Source: Dietzia aurantiaca | Lineage (GTDB): Bacteria > Actinomycetota > Actinomycetes > Mycobacteriales > Mycobacteriaceae | Assembly (NCBI RefSeq): GCF_021033825.1 | Contig: NZ_JAIFXZ010000001.1 | Coordinates: 62,001 to 126,000 of the forward strand | DNA length: 64,000 nt | Direction: 5' to 3' | Shown here: positions 43,135 through 52,345 of the stretch, in pieces | How the letters are laid out: every line of letters starts with the position of its first letter | How positions within the stretch are numbered: the stretch's first letter is position 1 | Translations under genes and position numbers: made by a program | Notes under the pieces: generated by a model | Seen by the model: the letters and a program-made list of their open reading frames with translations, nothing else | Told to the model about the DNA's origin: nothing | The model's database searches: none

Positions 43135-44150
43135 GCGAGCATCCGGCCATGAGTGGCGCAGACGACGTGGACCCCACCGATCCGGCCGCCGCGCCGATCG
43201 GCCCCGGCTCCCCGGACGACGCGCCGGCCCCGGTCGGCTTCATCGGACTGGGCAACATGGGCGCGCCCATCGCCAGGCGACTGCTCGCCTGGCCCGGCGG
43301 GCTCGTGGTGTGTGATGTGCGCGCCGAGGCCACCGAGCCGTTCGTCGCCGAGGGCGCGACCGTCGCTGAGCGCGCGGAGGACGTGGCCCGGGCGGCGAAA
43401 CTGATCTCGGTGACGGTGCTCGACGACGCCCAGGTCCGCGACGTGGTCGACGGCCCGCACGGCATCCTGCGCACCGCCTCCCCCGGAACGGTGATCGCCG
43501 TCCACTCGACCATCTCCGACTCGACGGCCGTAGAGCTGGCCGAAATGTGTTCTGCGGCCGGCGTACATCTGATCGACGCCCCCGTCTCGGGCGGCGCGCA
43601 GGGCGCGGAGGCCGGCGAACTCGCGGTGATGGTCGGCGGCCCGCGCGAGGTCTACGACGCCTGCAGGCCGGCGTTCAGGCTCTGGGCGGGCATGCCTGTC
43701 CACGCCGGCGCGGTGGGCGCGGGCACGCGGATGAAGCTGGCGCGGAACCTGCTGCACTTCATCTCCTTCACGGCGACGGCCGAGGCCTCGCGTCTGGCCG
43801 AGGCCGCCGGCATCGACATCGCGGGGCTAGGCCGCGTGGTGCGGCACACCGACGCGATCACGGGCGGTGCCGGCGCGGTGATGCTCCGCGACACCACCGC
43901 GCCGATCGATCCCGACGACTTCTGGCACGGCGTGTTCACCCATGTCCGCGGCCTGGGCGAGAAGGACCTGTCGCTCGCCCTGGGCCTGGCCGATCGCCTC
44001 GGCGTGGACCTGCCGCTCGGTGCGATCGCCCTGCGCGATCTGGGCGCCGGTTTCGGTGTGGGGCCGGGCGAGATCGCCCTGGCCGCCGACGCGGGTGCCG
44101 CCGAGACCTACGACAACGACGACGACAACAACGACGAGGTACACGGATGA
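43131..44150 (+). CDS. 3-Hydroxyisobutyrate dehydrogenase-family protein (Rv0770-like)
   Basis: 339-residue beta-hydroxyacid dehydrogenase. GFIGLGNMGAPIARRLL binds NAD(P); the substrate motif is DAPVSGGAQGAEAGELAVMV and the catalytic lysine lies in TRMKLARNLLHFISF. The N-terminus carries ~30 extra Asp/Pro/Ala-rich residues and the C-terminus an acidic, Asn/Asp-rich tail (YDNDDDNNDEVHG). I use the GTG at 43131, overlapping the SDR stop as GTGA; ATG 43149 would shorten it by 6 residues. It is distinct from the valine enzyme at 26370. Substrate unknown. Confidence 0.87.
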   Translation: MSEHPAMSGADDVDPTDPAAAPIGPGSPDDAPAPVGFIGLGNMGAPIARRLLAWPGGLVVCDVRAEATEPFVAEGATVAERAEDVARAAKLISVTVLDDAQVRDVVDGPHGILRTASPGTVIAVHSTISDSTAVELAEMCSAAGVHLIDAPVSGGAQGAEAGELAVMVGGPREVYDACRPAFRLWAGMPVHAGAVGAGTRMKLARNLLHFISFTATAEASRLAEAAGIDIAGLGRVVRHTDAITGGAGAVMLRDTTAPIDPDDFWHGVFTHVRGLGEKDLSLALGLADRLGVDLPLGAIALRDLGAGFGVGPGEIALAADAGAAETYDNDDDNNDEVHG

Positions 44151-44545
44151 GCAACGAGTCGGACGCCGGGTTGAGCCCGGAACGCGCACACGGACTGGCG
44201 ATGATGACCGAGGCGTACGGATTCGAGATGTCGGACGGGCCGGGTGACTACTTCGCCGAGACCGCCGACCATCTCTTCGGTCGGATCTGGTCCCGTCCCG
44301 GACTGACCCACCGCGACCGCCGGCTGCTGCTGCTCGGCGCCCTCACCGCCCAGGGGAACTCGGACATCGCCGATATCCAGGTGGGCGCGGCGCTGGGCAA
44401 CGGCGAACTGACGGCGGACGAGCTCGAGGAGATCGTACTGTTCCTCTGCTACTACGCGGGCTGGCCCAACGGGACCAAGCTCGGCAACGTCGTGGGGCCG
44501 CATGTGGCCCGGGCCCGCAAGGCCGCCCGCCGCGCCGAGAGCTGA
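44147..44545 (+). CDS. Carboxymuconolactone decarboxylase-family protein (Rv0771-like)
   Basis: 132-residue all-helical CMD-fold protein: LTHRDRRLLLLGALTAQGNS and ELTADELEEIVLFLCYYAGW. It has no CxxC pair, so it is of the decarboxylase type rather than AhpD peroxidase type. The ATG at 44147 overlaps the previous stop (ATGA). It closes the four-gene operon that matches Rv0768-Rv0771. True 4-carboxymuconolactone decarboxylation is doubtful because no protocatechuate genes are here. Confidence 0.88.
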   Translation: MSNESDAGLSPERAHGLAMMTEAYGFEMSDGPGDYFAETADHLFGRIWSRPGLTHRDRRLLLLGALTAQGNSDIADIQVGAALGNGELTADELEEIVLFLCYYAGWPNGTKLGNVVGPHVARARKAARRAES

Positions 44546-45229
<684 letters not shown>

Positions 45230-45264
45230 GCCGGGCCGCCGGCCACACCCTCCGGGACGCCGGA

Positions 45265-47283
45265 TCAGACGGCCCAGCGGCCGCCGGCGCTCCACGGGTC
45301 GCCGGCACCGGGCCCACCGCGCCGGGCGTGCAGGAATCGGCCGACCACCGCGGCGCCGAGGTCGTCGACCTCCGGCGCGACCACCGTGCCGTCCACCCGC
45401 CGGGCCAGCGCGTCGAGGAATCGCGACAGGCCGGGGTCGTCCCCCAGCCGGAAGAACGTCGTCCGGGCCCCGAACCGCGCCACCCGGTCCAACTCGTCGA
45501 CGGTCGTGCGGATCGTCTCGGGATTCGGCGGATAGGCGAACCACGGCTCCCCACCGGCGAGCAGGTGCGAGGTGGGTTCGCCGTCGGTGACGATGAGCAA
45601 CACCGGCTGCATCGTGGGGTGCTCGCGGAAGAAGCGTCCCGCCAACAGCAGCGCATGGTGCAGGTTCGTCCCCGGCTCGTATCGGGCGTCCAGGGAGAGA
45701 AGGCTCTCGATGGTCCTCGTCTGCGCGAGACTGCCGAACGAGATGAGTTGCATGCGATCCTGCCGAAACCGCGTGCTGATCAGGTGGTGCAGGGCCAGCG
45801 CCGTGCGCTTCATCGGGACCCAGCGGCCCTCCATCGCCATGGAGAACGAGGTGTCCACCAGCAGCACGACCGCCGCCTGGGTACGGGCCTCGCTCTCACG
45901 GACCTCGATGTCCTCGGGCAGCAGCCGGATCCGCTGCCCGGTCGGGCGGCCCTCCGCCGCCGACCGGGTGACCGCGTTGGTCACCGTCCTCGGCACATCC
46001 CAGGACGCCACATCACCGAACTGCCACTGGCGACTCGCCCCGGTCTGCTCCCCGGCGGCTCCCGAGGCCCGGGTCTCCCGCGCGCCCGATCTCCCGGACA
46101 ACCGGCGGGCGGCGTCCCGCAGGAGCGAACGGCCCAGCTTCCGCAGGGCGGCCGGGGACAGCCTGAGGTCACCGTTCGGACGGCGACTGAGGTAGCCGGA
46201 CTCCCGCATCTCCCGCTCGATCCGGGCGAGGGTCTGTACGGAGACCGCCGCGCTGTGACCGAGGTGCCGGGCCACGGCCTCGAGGTCCAGCTCGGACAGT
46301 GGCGATCCGTCGGAGTGCGCGAGCTGTTCGGCCAGCCGATCCAGGTCACCGAGCTCGGCCATCACCGCCGCCCCCTCGGACATGCCGAGTCCGTCGGAGC
46401 CCTCGAAATCGCTGGAACCATCCCAGTCCTCGCCGGGTCGCAGGGTCTGGAGCAGACCGTCGAGCCGACCGAGCTGATCGGAGAGCTCGGGCGAACCGAA
46501 CGCCTGCTGCGACAGGGCCATCAGCTCCTCCCGTTGCTCGGGGGTCATCGAATTCATCATCCGCTGGGCCGCGGCCGATCGGGCCGCCAGCGTGTCGATG
46601 AGTTCCTCGACATCGCGCGGCTGCTCCGGGAACGAGTCCCCGTGCTTGTCCATGAAGCGCTCGAAATCCTCGCGCGTATCCTCCCCGCGCGAGTGCTTGT
46701 CCAGCAGGTCGGTCAGGTCGGACAACATCTCCGAGACGGCGGCCCGGTCGGCGTCGGTGGCGTTCTCGAGCGCCTGCTTCATCCCGGAGAACCGGGCGTC
46801 CAGCGCCTCCCTGCCGAGAAGATCCTGGATCTGCCGGAACGACTCGCGGGCGTCGGTGGATGCCCAGTCATATTCCGCCAGCTCCCCCACCGCCGCGGCC
46901 GGGGAGCCCGGGAGGTTCTCGAGGGTCATCTCCCGCATGGTGCGGTCCATCGCGTCCATCCGGGTGTCCCGGGCGAGCTGCCCCCGCTCGGCCAGCACGG
47001 CCTGCTCGAGCAATCGAGCGACCTCGTCCAGCGTGCCCCCGAGGTGGTGCTTATCCAACAGTTCGCGCCGCCGACGGTTCAGGTCGCCGGCGAGTTCGTC
47101 CAGCCCGGTCAGGTCCCGGCCACCGCTGCGCAGGAACTCCCGCATCGACTGCTGCGGCGAGTAGCCGGCCATCACGCCCTCCGACACGGACTCGAGCGCC
47201 TCCGACAGGTCCAGCGGTGGGGCGAGCGGGTCCGGGCCGCCGACATACCGTCCATAGCGGGCATTGCGTTCGGCTCGCGCCAT
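45265..47283 (-). CDS. VWA-domain protein partnered with a MoxR ATPase (Rv0959-like)
   Basis: 672-residue protein. The N-terminal two thirds are helical and charged (MARAERNARYGRYVGG; many Glu/Arg heptads), and residues ~475-650 are a von Willebrand factor A domain with a complete MIDAS site: DTSFSMAM, then IVTDGEPTSH. Such proteins act with the adjacent MoxR AAA+ ATPase as a chaperone-like unit that inserts cofactors or remodels proteins. It is 62 bp downstream of that gene, in the order seen for Rv0958-Rv0959. It is cytoplasmic by sequence. The client is unknown. Confidence 0.88.
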   Translation of the reverse strand: MARAERNARYGRYVGGPDPLAPPLDLSEALESVSEGVMAGYSPQQSMREFLRSGGRDLTGLDELAGDLNRRRRELLDKHHLGGTLDEVARLLEQAVLAERGQLARDTRMDAMDRTMREMTLENLPGSPAAAVGELAEYDWASTDARESFRQIQDLLGREALDARFSGMKQALENATDADRAAVSEMLSDLTDLLDKHSRGEDTREDFERFMDKHGDSFPEQPRDVEELIDTLAARSAAAQRMMNSMTPEQREELMALSQQAFGSPELSDQLGRLDGLLQTLRPGEDWDGSSDFEGSDGLGMSEGAAVMAELGDLDRLAEQLAHSDGSPLSELDLEAVARHLGHSAAVSVQTLARIEREMRESGYLSRRPNGDLRLSPAALRKLGRSLLRDAARRLSGRSGARETRASGAAGEQTGASRQWQFGDVASWDVPRTVTNAVTRSAAEGRPTGQRIRLLPEDIEVRESEARTQAAVVLLVDTSFSMAMEGRWVPMKRTALALHHLISTRFRQDRMQLISFGSLAQTRTIESLLSLDARYEPGTNLHHALLLAGRFFREHPTMQPVLLIVTDGEPTSHLLAGGEPWFAYPPNPETIRTTVDELDRVARFGARTTFFRLGDDPGLSRFLDALARRVDGTVVAPEVDDLGAAVVGRFLHARRGGPGAGDPWSAGGRWAV

Positions 47284-47345
47284 CGTGCACCTCTCTCGTC
47301 CGCGCCGGCGTTCAGCGCTGGTCCGGCGTTCGCTGCCGTGCCGGG

Positions 47346-48749
47346 TCAGCCGTATACCGCGGCGCCGTCCCCGGTCTCCTTGGACAACCGGCGCGACAGA
47401 TACAGCCCCTCCAGCGCCAACTCGATCGCGCCGGCCCGCTGACCCGCGGTCTGCGCGCCGGCCCGCTCGGCGATCTCGTCGTACAACCCGGGCTCGGACA
47501 GCTCGGGCAGTGCCTCCAGGAACTCCGCCGCCGTCACGTCGGCGCCGGTGGTCAGCGTCAGGTCGCCGTCGAAGGCGTCGACGAGGGGCGCCATGTCGAC
47601 CCCTCGGAACAGGTCCCGGACGACATCGATCGTGGCGCTCCGCAGCAGGTATCGGAGGATCTCCGACTCCCGCCCCTCCTCACCGGGCTCGAACTCGATC
47701 TTGCCGCGCAGAACGTCCACCGCGGCGTCGACATCGACCAGTCGGGCCACGGCTTCGCCGCCGTCGTCGTCATCCAGACCTCGCACCGCCACCCGACGCC
47801 GCGCGGCCGCGGCGACGGTCTCGGCGCCGGCGATCGCGACACGCGCCGACACCCCGGACGCCTGGTTGACCGCGTCGGAGGCGCGCAGTTCGCGGGTGAA
47901 CCGCGCCAACAGCTCCATGAGCGGCTGCGGAACGTCTGCGGTCAGGTCGGACTCCTGCCGCACGACCTCGATCTCGTCGGCGAGCTCGAGCGGGTAGTGG
48001 GTGCGGATCTCGGCGCCGAACCGGTCCTTGAGCGGGGTGATGATCCGGCCGCGGTTGGTGTAGTCCTCCGGGTTGGCCGAGGCCAACACCAGCACATCCA
48101 ACGGCAGGCGCAGCACGTACCCGCGGATCTGGATGTCCCGCTCCTCCATGACGTTGAGCAGCGCCACCTGAATCCGCTCGGCCAGGTCCGGGAGCTCGTT
48201 GAGCGCCACGATCCCGCGGTTGGCGCGGGGCACCAGGCCGTAGTGGATCGTCTCGGGGTCCCCCATCCGGCGGCCCTCCGCGACCCGCATCGGGTCCACG
48301 TCGCCGATCATGTCCGCCACCGAGGTGTCCGGCGTGGACAGCTTCTCGACGTATCGCTCGCTGCGGTGGCGCCACTCGATCGGCAGGGCGTCACCCTCGC
48401 GGGCGATCCGCTCCCGGGTGGGATCGGTGATCGGGGCGAGCGGGTCCTCCCACAGCTCGGTGTCGGCCACCACCGGAGACCACTCGTCCAGCAGGCCGAC
48501 CAGGGTGCGCAGCAGGCGCGTCTTGCCCTGCCCGCGCTCGCCGAGCAGCACGATGTCGTGGCCGGCGATGATCGCCCGTTCGAGTTGCGGGATGACGGTC
48601 GTGCCGAAGCCGTGCATGCCCGGCCAGGGGTCCCGGCCGGCGGCGAGCGCCCCGAGCAGGTTGTGCCGCAACTCCTCTCGCAGAGTGCGGCTGGTGTACC
48701 CGGCGGCACGCAACTCGCCGAGATTCCTGACGTCCGGTTTGTTGCTCAC
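47346..48749 (-). CDS. MoxR/Mg-chelatase-like AAA+ ATPase (Rv0958-like)
   Basis: 467-residue AAA+ ATPase. Walker A is LLGERGQGKTRLLRTL (~65), Walker B IVALNELPDLAERIQVALLN (~185), with sensor region VLVLASANPEDYTNRGRIIT. The remainder is a helical lid and a C-terminal extension (AAEFLEALPELSEPGLYDEI). It resembles magnesium chelatase subunit I, but no chlorophyll or cobalamin chelatase genes are nearby; pairing with the VWA gene points to a protein-remodelling role. I prefer GTG 48749 (start SNKPDVRNLGEL); GTG 48758 is possible. Confidence 0.88.
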   Translation of the reverse strand: MSNKPDVRNLGELRAAGYTSRTLREELRHNLLGALAAGRDPWPGMHGFGTTVIPQLERAIIAGHDIVLLGERGQGKTRLLRTLVGLLDEWSPVVADTELWEDPLAPITDPTRERIAREGDALPIEWRHRSERYVEKLSTPDTSVADMIGDVDPMRVAEGRRMGDPETIHYGLVPRANRGIVALNELPDLAERIQVALLNVMEERDIQIRGYVLRLPLDVLVLASANPEDYTNRGRIITPLKDRFGAEIRTHYPLELADEIEVVRQESDLTADVPQPLMELLARFTRELRASDAVNQASGVSARVAIAGAETVAAAARRRVAVRGLDDDDGGEAVARLVDVDAAVDVLRGKIEFEPGEEGRESEILRYLLRSATIDVVRDLFRGVDMAPLVDAFDGDLTLTTGADVTAAEFLEALPELSEPGLYDEIAERAGAQTAGQRAGAIELALEGLYLSRRLSKETGDGAAVYG

Positions 48750-48805
48750 GCTGACCACCGTAGCCCCGCCGGCGCACCGCCGCCTCCGGCCTAGACTCGG
48801 GTGCC

Positions 48806-49222
48806 ATGCGCGCAGTGCTGACTCTGGTCCTCAACATCATCTGGCTCGTGACCGCCGGGTTCTGGCTGTTCCTCGGTTACCTCGCGGCCGGGATCCTGGC
48901 CGTCATCTTCATCGTCACCATCCCGTTCGCCGTGGCGAGCTTCCGGATCGGGCTCTACGTCCTGTGGCCGTTCGGCCGGGAGGTCGTCGACACCGGCCGG
49001 TCGGGGGGTGCGAGCACCGTCGTCAACGTCGTCTGGTTCCTCATCGCCGGTCTGTGGCTCGCGATCGGCCACATCGGCACCGCCATCGCCCAGGCCATCA
49101 CCATCATCGGGCTGCCGCTGGCGTGGGCGAACCTCAAGCTCATCCCCGTGACATGCTTCCCGTTCGGCAAGGAGATCGTCCCGTCGGACCGGGCGCGGAT
49201 GGTCCCGGTGACCGGCCGCTGA
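48806..49222 (+). CDS. yccF: YccF-family membrane protein
   Basis: 138-residue inner-membrane protein of the YccF (DUF307) family with an internal repeat. Two similar halves each begin with VLNIIWLVTAGFWLFLGY or VVNVVWFLIAGLWLAIGH and continue with a hydrophobic helix ending near PFG. Four membrane segments are predicted by eye. Function is unknown for the family. It starts at ATG 48806, 56 bp from the divergent MoxR gene. Confidence 0.88.
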   Translation: MRAVLTLVLNIIWLVTAGFWLFLGYLAAGILAVIFIVTIPFAVASFRIGLYVLWPFGREVVDTGRSGGASTVVNVVWFLIAGLWLAIGHIGTAIAQAITIIGLPLAWANLKLIPVTCFPFGKEIVPSDRARMVPVTGR

Positions 49223-49280
49223 CGCGAAACCCCGGTGGCTGGCTGAGCGAACCCGCGACCGACCCGCGTACGAGCCTTTC

Positions 49281-49328
49281 GGCGCCATCAGCGAGAAAAC
49301 GCCCGGCGTGTCGCACGCTGATGGCGCC
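49281..49328. terminator. Bidirectional terminator with nested hairpin
   Basis: GGCGCCATCAGCG at 49281-49293 pairs perfectly with CGCTGATGGCGCC at 49316-49328. Inside the 22-nt loop ACGCC/GGCGT can form a second small stem. It lies between convergent yccF and the AhpD-like gene. Confidence 0.75.
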
Positions 49329-49333
49329 CGTCT

Positions 49334-49789
49334 TCAGTCCTCGAGACGGGGCTGGTGGTGGCTCGCGATCGACACCCGGTTGAACGAGTTGATCAGCACG
49401 ATCGCCCACTCCAGTGCGGCGAGCTGCTCGTCGTCGAAATGTTCCGACGCGGCCGTGACGGCGGCGGCCCGCTCATCCACATCGTCCAGCCGGGTGAGGG
49501 TCTCGGCCAGCCGCAACGCGGCCCGCTCCCGCTCCCCGAACGCGTCGAGCTCACGCCACGCGGGCAACAGGTCGAGTCGCCGTTGGGATACTCCGGCATC
49601 GCGTGCGGCCGTCACGTGGGTGGCCAGACAGGCCGCGCACCCGTTGATCTGTGAGACCCGCACGTTGACCAGCTCGAGCAGCCCCTCGTCGAGTCCGGCC
49701 TCGGTCGATGCCTCTCGCGAGGCGACCGCCGAGCGGACGAGCTGCTTGTAGACCTCCCGGTGGACCCGGTCGAGCTGTGGGACCGCCAC
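49334..49789 (-). CDS. AhpD-like carboxymuconolactone decarboxylase-family protein
   Basis: 151-residue CMD-fold protein with the AhpD-type redox pair in INGCAACLATHVTAARDAGV (Cys-x2-Cys plus His). Such proteins have alkyl hydroperoxidase or disulfide-reductase activity. GERERAALRLAETLTRL and LEWAIVLINSFNRVSIAS complete the domain. The start is GTG 49789 with GGAGG 6 nt upstream. It is separated from the acetyltransferase stop by one base, and the two form an operon. Confidence 0.87.
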   Translation of the reverse strand: MAVPQLDRVHREVYKQLVRSAVASREASTEAGLDEGLLELVNVRVSQINGCAACLATHVTAARDAGVSQRRLDLLPAWRELDAFGERERAALRLAETLTRLDDVDERAAAVTAASEHFDDEQLAALEWAIVLINSFNRVSIASHHQPRLED

Positions 49790-49790
49790 G

Positions 49791-50153
49791 TCAGCCCTCC
49801 TGTTCGCGCAGCCATGCCATGTCGTCGGGTGTCGGGAGTCGATACGAGCCCGCGAACTCCTCGCCGTTCTTCTCCAGGAATCCCTTGACCATCGGGCACA
49901 CGGCCACGATCGGCACGTTCTCGGCGATCGTGGCCTCGACGGCGCCGCGGACGAGCGCGGTCCCGATCCCGCGGCCGCCGAATCGCTCGTCGACGACCGT
50001 GTGGTGGAAGATCCGGTCGTCGCCACGCGTGCGGAAGTGGGCGTGACCGGCCACCTCGTCGTCGGCCGTTCTGATCTCGAAGGCCTCCTGCTGCGGGTCG
50101 CGCCGCACGGTGACGGTCTCTCCGGTCTTGTCGGTGTACTGGCGATCTGCCAT
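49791..50153 (-). CDS. Small GCN5-like N-acetyltransferase (YjdJ type)
   Basis: 120-residue short GNAT. The acetyl-CoA site is GGRGIGTALVRGAVE (~67-82) and the preceding strand is IFHHTVVDERF; the C-terminal PIVAVCPMVKGFLEKN is typical of the small PF14542 group. Start is ATG 50153 with AAGGA ~6 nt upstream. Substrate unknown. It probably shares a transcript with the AhpD-like gene. Confidence 0.85.
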   Translation of the reverse strand: MADRQYTDKTGETVTVRRDPQQEAFEIRTADDEVAGHAHFRTRGDDRIFHHTVVDERFGGRGIGTALVRGAVEATIAENVPIVAVCPMVKGFLEKNGEEFAGSYRLPTPDDMAWLREQEG

Positions 50154-50205
50154 CGTCGTCCTTTCCTTCGGGTTCGGCGGCGCCACGGTGCGGGGCCGCA
50201 GCGGG

Positions 50206-51246
50206 TCAGTCGGTCCGGGATCGGTCGATCCGGGCTCGCCCCGCCGGGTTGACGCGCGGTTTGAGGGTCGTGGTGGGCAGGGTGGGCGCGGGCAGCCGGG
50301 TCAGCCCCTCCGGGTCGTGGCCGATGTACCCGTGGACGCGACCGAAGCGCTCCGAGTGCTCCTCCCATTCCTGCCGGTAGCGGGCGACCTCATCATGGGT
50401 GCGGCCGATGAAGTTCCACCACATGATGATCTCCTCCTCGAACGGCGTGCCACCGATCAGGACGGCGCGGCCCGGGGAGGCGCCGACGTTACGGACGGTC
50501 AGCGTGGTCTCGCCGACGCCCGTGTAGGCGAGTTGGGTCGGCTCGACGCTCACGCCCTCGAGCGTGAGCTCCCCGGCGTCCACGAGGAGCCCGTGTTCGA
50601 AGTCCCTGTCGACGTCGATGGTCAGCTCCGCACCGGGGTCCAGGCGGATCTCCGCCCCGAGCAGCGGGGAGAAAGTGGAGACCGGCGACGACGATCCCAG
50701 CAGCGAGCCCATGAACACCAGGGCCGAACCGCCGTCGAACTCGACCGGCTCGGGCACGTGGTGATCGAAGCGGCGGCCACTGGTCTCGCGGTGCTCGTCG
50801 GGCAGCACGGTCCACAGCTGCACCCCGTGCAACACCGTCGTGTCCTGGGTCGACGCCTCGGTATGGCAGATTCCGGCGCCGGAGGTCATGAGATTGACCT
50901 CTCCGGGCCGGACCACCGCGTGGTTGTCCCCGGAGTCGTGGTGCGTGACGTTGCCCTCGAACAGCCAGCTCACGGTCTGCAGCCCGGTGTGCGGGTGGGA
51001 GGGCACGTCCATCCCGCCGCTCGCCGAGACATCGTCGGGCCCGTAGTGGTCGACGAAGCACCACGCCCCGATGAGGGAGCGCTGCCGCTGCGGGAGGGTC
51101 CGCTTGACGGTCATCGCGCGTGGGCCGCCGAGCGGGACGTCACGGGAGGTGATGATCTCCACGCGGGCGCCGCCGGGCTCGCGGCCGTTGGCCGCCCCGC
51201 CGGCCTCGCACTCGATCTCGTCCGGTCGCGGGTCGAGGTTGGTCAT
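50206..51246 (-). CDS. Pirin-family protein
   Basis: 346-residue double-cupin protein. Metal ligands of the N-terminal cupin are visible in VPSHPHTGLQTVSWLFEG (two His) and MTSGAGICHTEAST (His and Glu). The C-terminal cupin (LLGAEIRLDPGAELTIDVD) lacks ligands. Bacterial pirins can have quercetinase activity or bind enzymes; no specific role can be set here. The length is longer than average (~290) with a Pro/Thr/Arg-rich C-terminus. It is flanked by unrelated genes, with ~50-60 bp gaps. Confidence 0.88.
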   Translation of the reverse strand: MTNLDPRPDEIECEAGGAANGREPGGARVEIITSRDVPLGGPRAMTVKRTLPQRQRSLIGAWCFVDHYGPDDVSASGGMDVPSHPHTGLQTVSWLFEGNVTHHDSGDNHAVVRPGEVNLMTSGAGICHTEASTQDTTVLHGVQLWTVLPDEHRETSGRRFDHHVPEPVEFDGGSALVFMGSLLGSSSPVSTFSPLLGAEIRLDPGAELTIDVDRDFEHGLLVDAGELTLEGVSVEPTQLAYTGVGETTLTVRNVGASPGRAVLIGGTPFEEEIIMWWNFIGRTHDEVARYRQEWEEHSERFGRVHGYIGHDPEGLTRLPAPTLPTTTLKPRVNPAGRARIDRSRTD

Positions 51247-51306
51247 GGGTCGCGCTCCTGATCGTCACGTCGGTACAACTGGTCGGGTCGGTCGTCGCAG
51301 GGTGCG

Positions 51307-52200
51307 TCAGTCGGCCACCTCGCTCATCGCCCGCCGGGCGTCGGCGGCCTCGCGCCGCAGCTCGAGTTTGCGGGCGTTGATCTTTCCGGCGAGCGCGAGA
51401 GTGAGCGCTTTGTCGACGACCGGCACGGGCAGGAGGTCGAGCAGGCGACGTCCGAGGTCCCACTTCACCGCGTAGCGGTGCCGAGGACGGCTTGCGGTCC
51501 CGGCGGCCCATACCGCCTCCGCGAGCACCGACGGGTCCCCGGCGACCCCGTCCTGCCCGGCGGCCATCTCCCCCATCACCGATGCCATGGCGGCGAACGG
51601 CGAGCCCGGCCGGGTCGACTCCTGGAAGTTTCGCAGGATGGCGGCGGTCATCCCGGTCCGGAACGGGCCGGGTTGCACCAGAACGACGTCCATCCCGAGG
51701 AACATCAGCTCGCGGCGGAGCGCATCGCCGTAGGCCTCCACGGCGTGCTTGCTCATGGCGTAGGGGCCGTTCATCGGCATGGCGTGCTGCGGGCCGGTCT
51801 CGGAGCTGATGAGCACCACGCGCCCGCCGCTCTCGCGCAGCAGTTCCCACAGCGCGTGAACGGTGCTGACGGTGCCCATGACGTTGACGTCCAGCACGCG
51901 CTGGATCTTCTCGGGGCCGGACTCGGCGAGCGGCCCGATCCCGAGGACTCCCGCGAAAGTGATCAGCACGTCGATGCGGCCGAGCTCGGCGCGCACGCGG
52001 TCGGCGACCGTCTCCAACGAGGCCGAATCGGTGACGTCGGCGGCCAGACCGGTGATGCCTGCCCCACCGGCGGGCGCCCTGAGATCGACGGCCACGACCT
52101 GCCAGCCGCGTTCGGCGTAGAGCGCGGCCGTGGCGGCCCCGAGGCCGCCCCCGGCACCTGTGACGACGACGACGGGTTTACCGGATTCCGCGGTGTCCAT
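51307..52200 (-). CDS. Short-chain dehydrogenase/reductase
   Basis: 297-residue SDR: VVVTGAGGGLGAATAALYAE (cofactor), LITFAGVLGIGPLAESGPEK, catalytic VVLISSETGPQHAMP with Tyr-x3-Lys in GPYAMSKHAVEAYGDALRRE, and QPGPFRTGMTAAILRNF. A basic C-terminal tail (GKINARKLELRREAADARR) extends beyond the core, as in some sterol/lipid SDRs. It is monocistronic as far as can be seen, 60 bp upstream of the pirin gene. Substrate unknown. Confidence 0.88.
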   Translation of the reverse strand: MDTAESGKPVVVVTGAGGGLGAATAALYAERGWQVVAVDLRAPAGGAGITGLAADVTDSASLETVADRVRAELGRIDVLITFAGVLGIGPLAESGPEKIQRVLDVNVMGTVSTVHALWELLRESGGRVVLISSETGPQHAMPMNGPYAMSKHAVEAYGDALRRELMFLGMDVVLVQPGPFRTGMTAAILRNFQESTRPGSPFAAMASVMGEMAAGQDGVAGDPSVLAEAVWAAGTASRPRHRYAVKWDLGRRLLDLLPVPVVDKALTLALAGKINARKLELRREAADARRAMSEVAD

Positions 52201-52232
52201 GACCCGACGTTACCGTCGGGCGCCCGTCCCCG

Positions 52233-52275
52233 GGTGACGCCTCACGCGGCCCGGGTGCGGGCGCAGGGCGTCACC
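52233..52275. terminator. Candidate hairpin upstream of the SDR
   Basis: GGTGACGCC at 52233-52241 pairs with GGCGTCACC at 52267-52275 over a 25-nt loop, in the 134-bp gap between the LLM oxidoreductase stop and the SDR start. It could end the upstream transcript. The loop is long, so support is moderate. Confidence 0.4.
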
Positions 52276-52314
52276 GTCACGGAGTGGGCGCCGGGCGGGA
52301 CGCCTGTCTCGGGA

Positions 52315-52345
52315 GTCGGGCTCAGGCGTCGGGCTCAGGCGTCGG
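52315..52345. repeat. 13-bp tandem repeat over a stop codon
   Basis: GTCGGGCTCAGGC is repeated at 52315-52327 and 52328-52340 with 5 further matching bases. On the minus strand this repeats GCC-TGA, so the oxidoreductase stop codon and its context are duplicated. It resembles the stop-spanning repeat at 25444-25487. Confidence 0.7.

Noticed and set aside
44147-44545. Evidence for a protocatechuate pathway
   Set aside because: The CMD fold alone is not specific and no pca genes are present.
47346-48749. Magnesium chelatase subunit
   Set aside because: No chlorophyll or cobalt chelatase genes; pairing with a VWA gene as in Rv0958/Rv0959 fits the MoxR type better.
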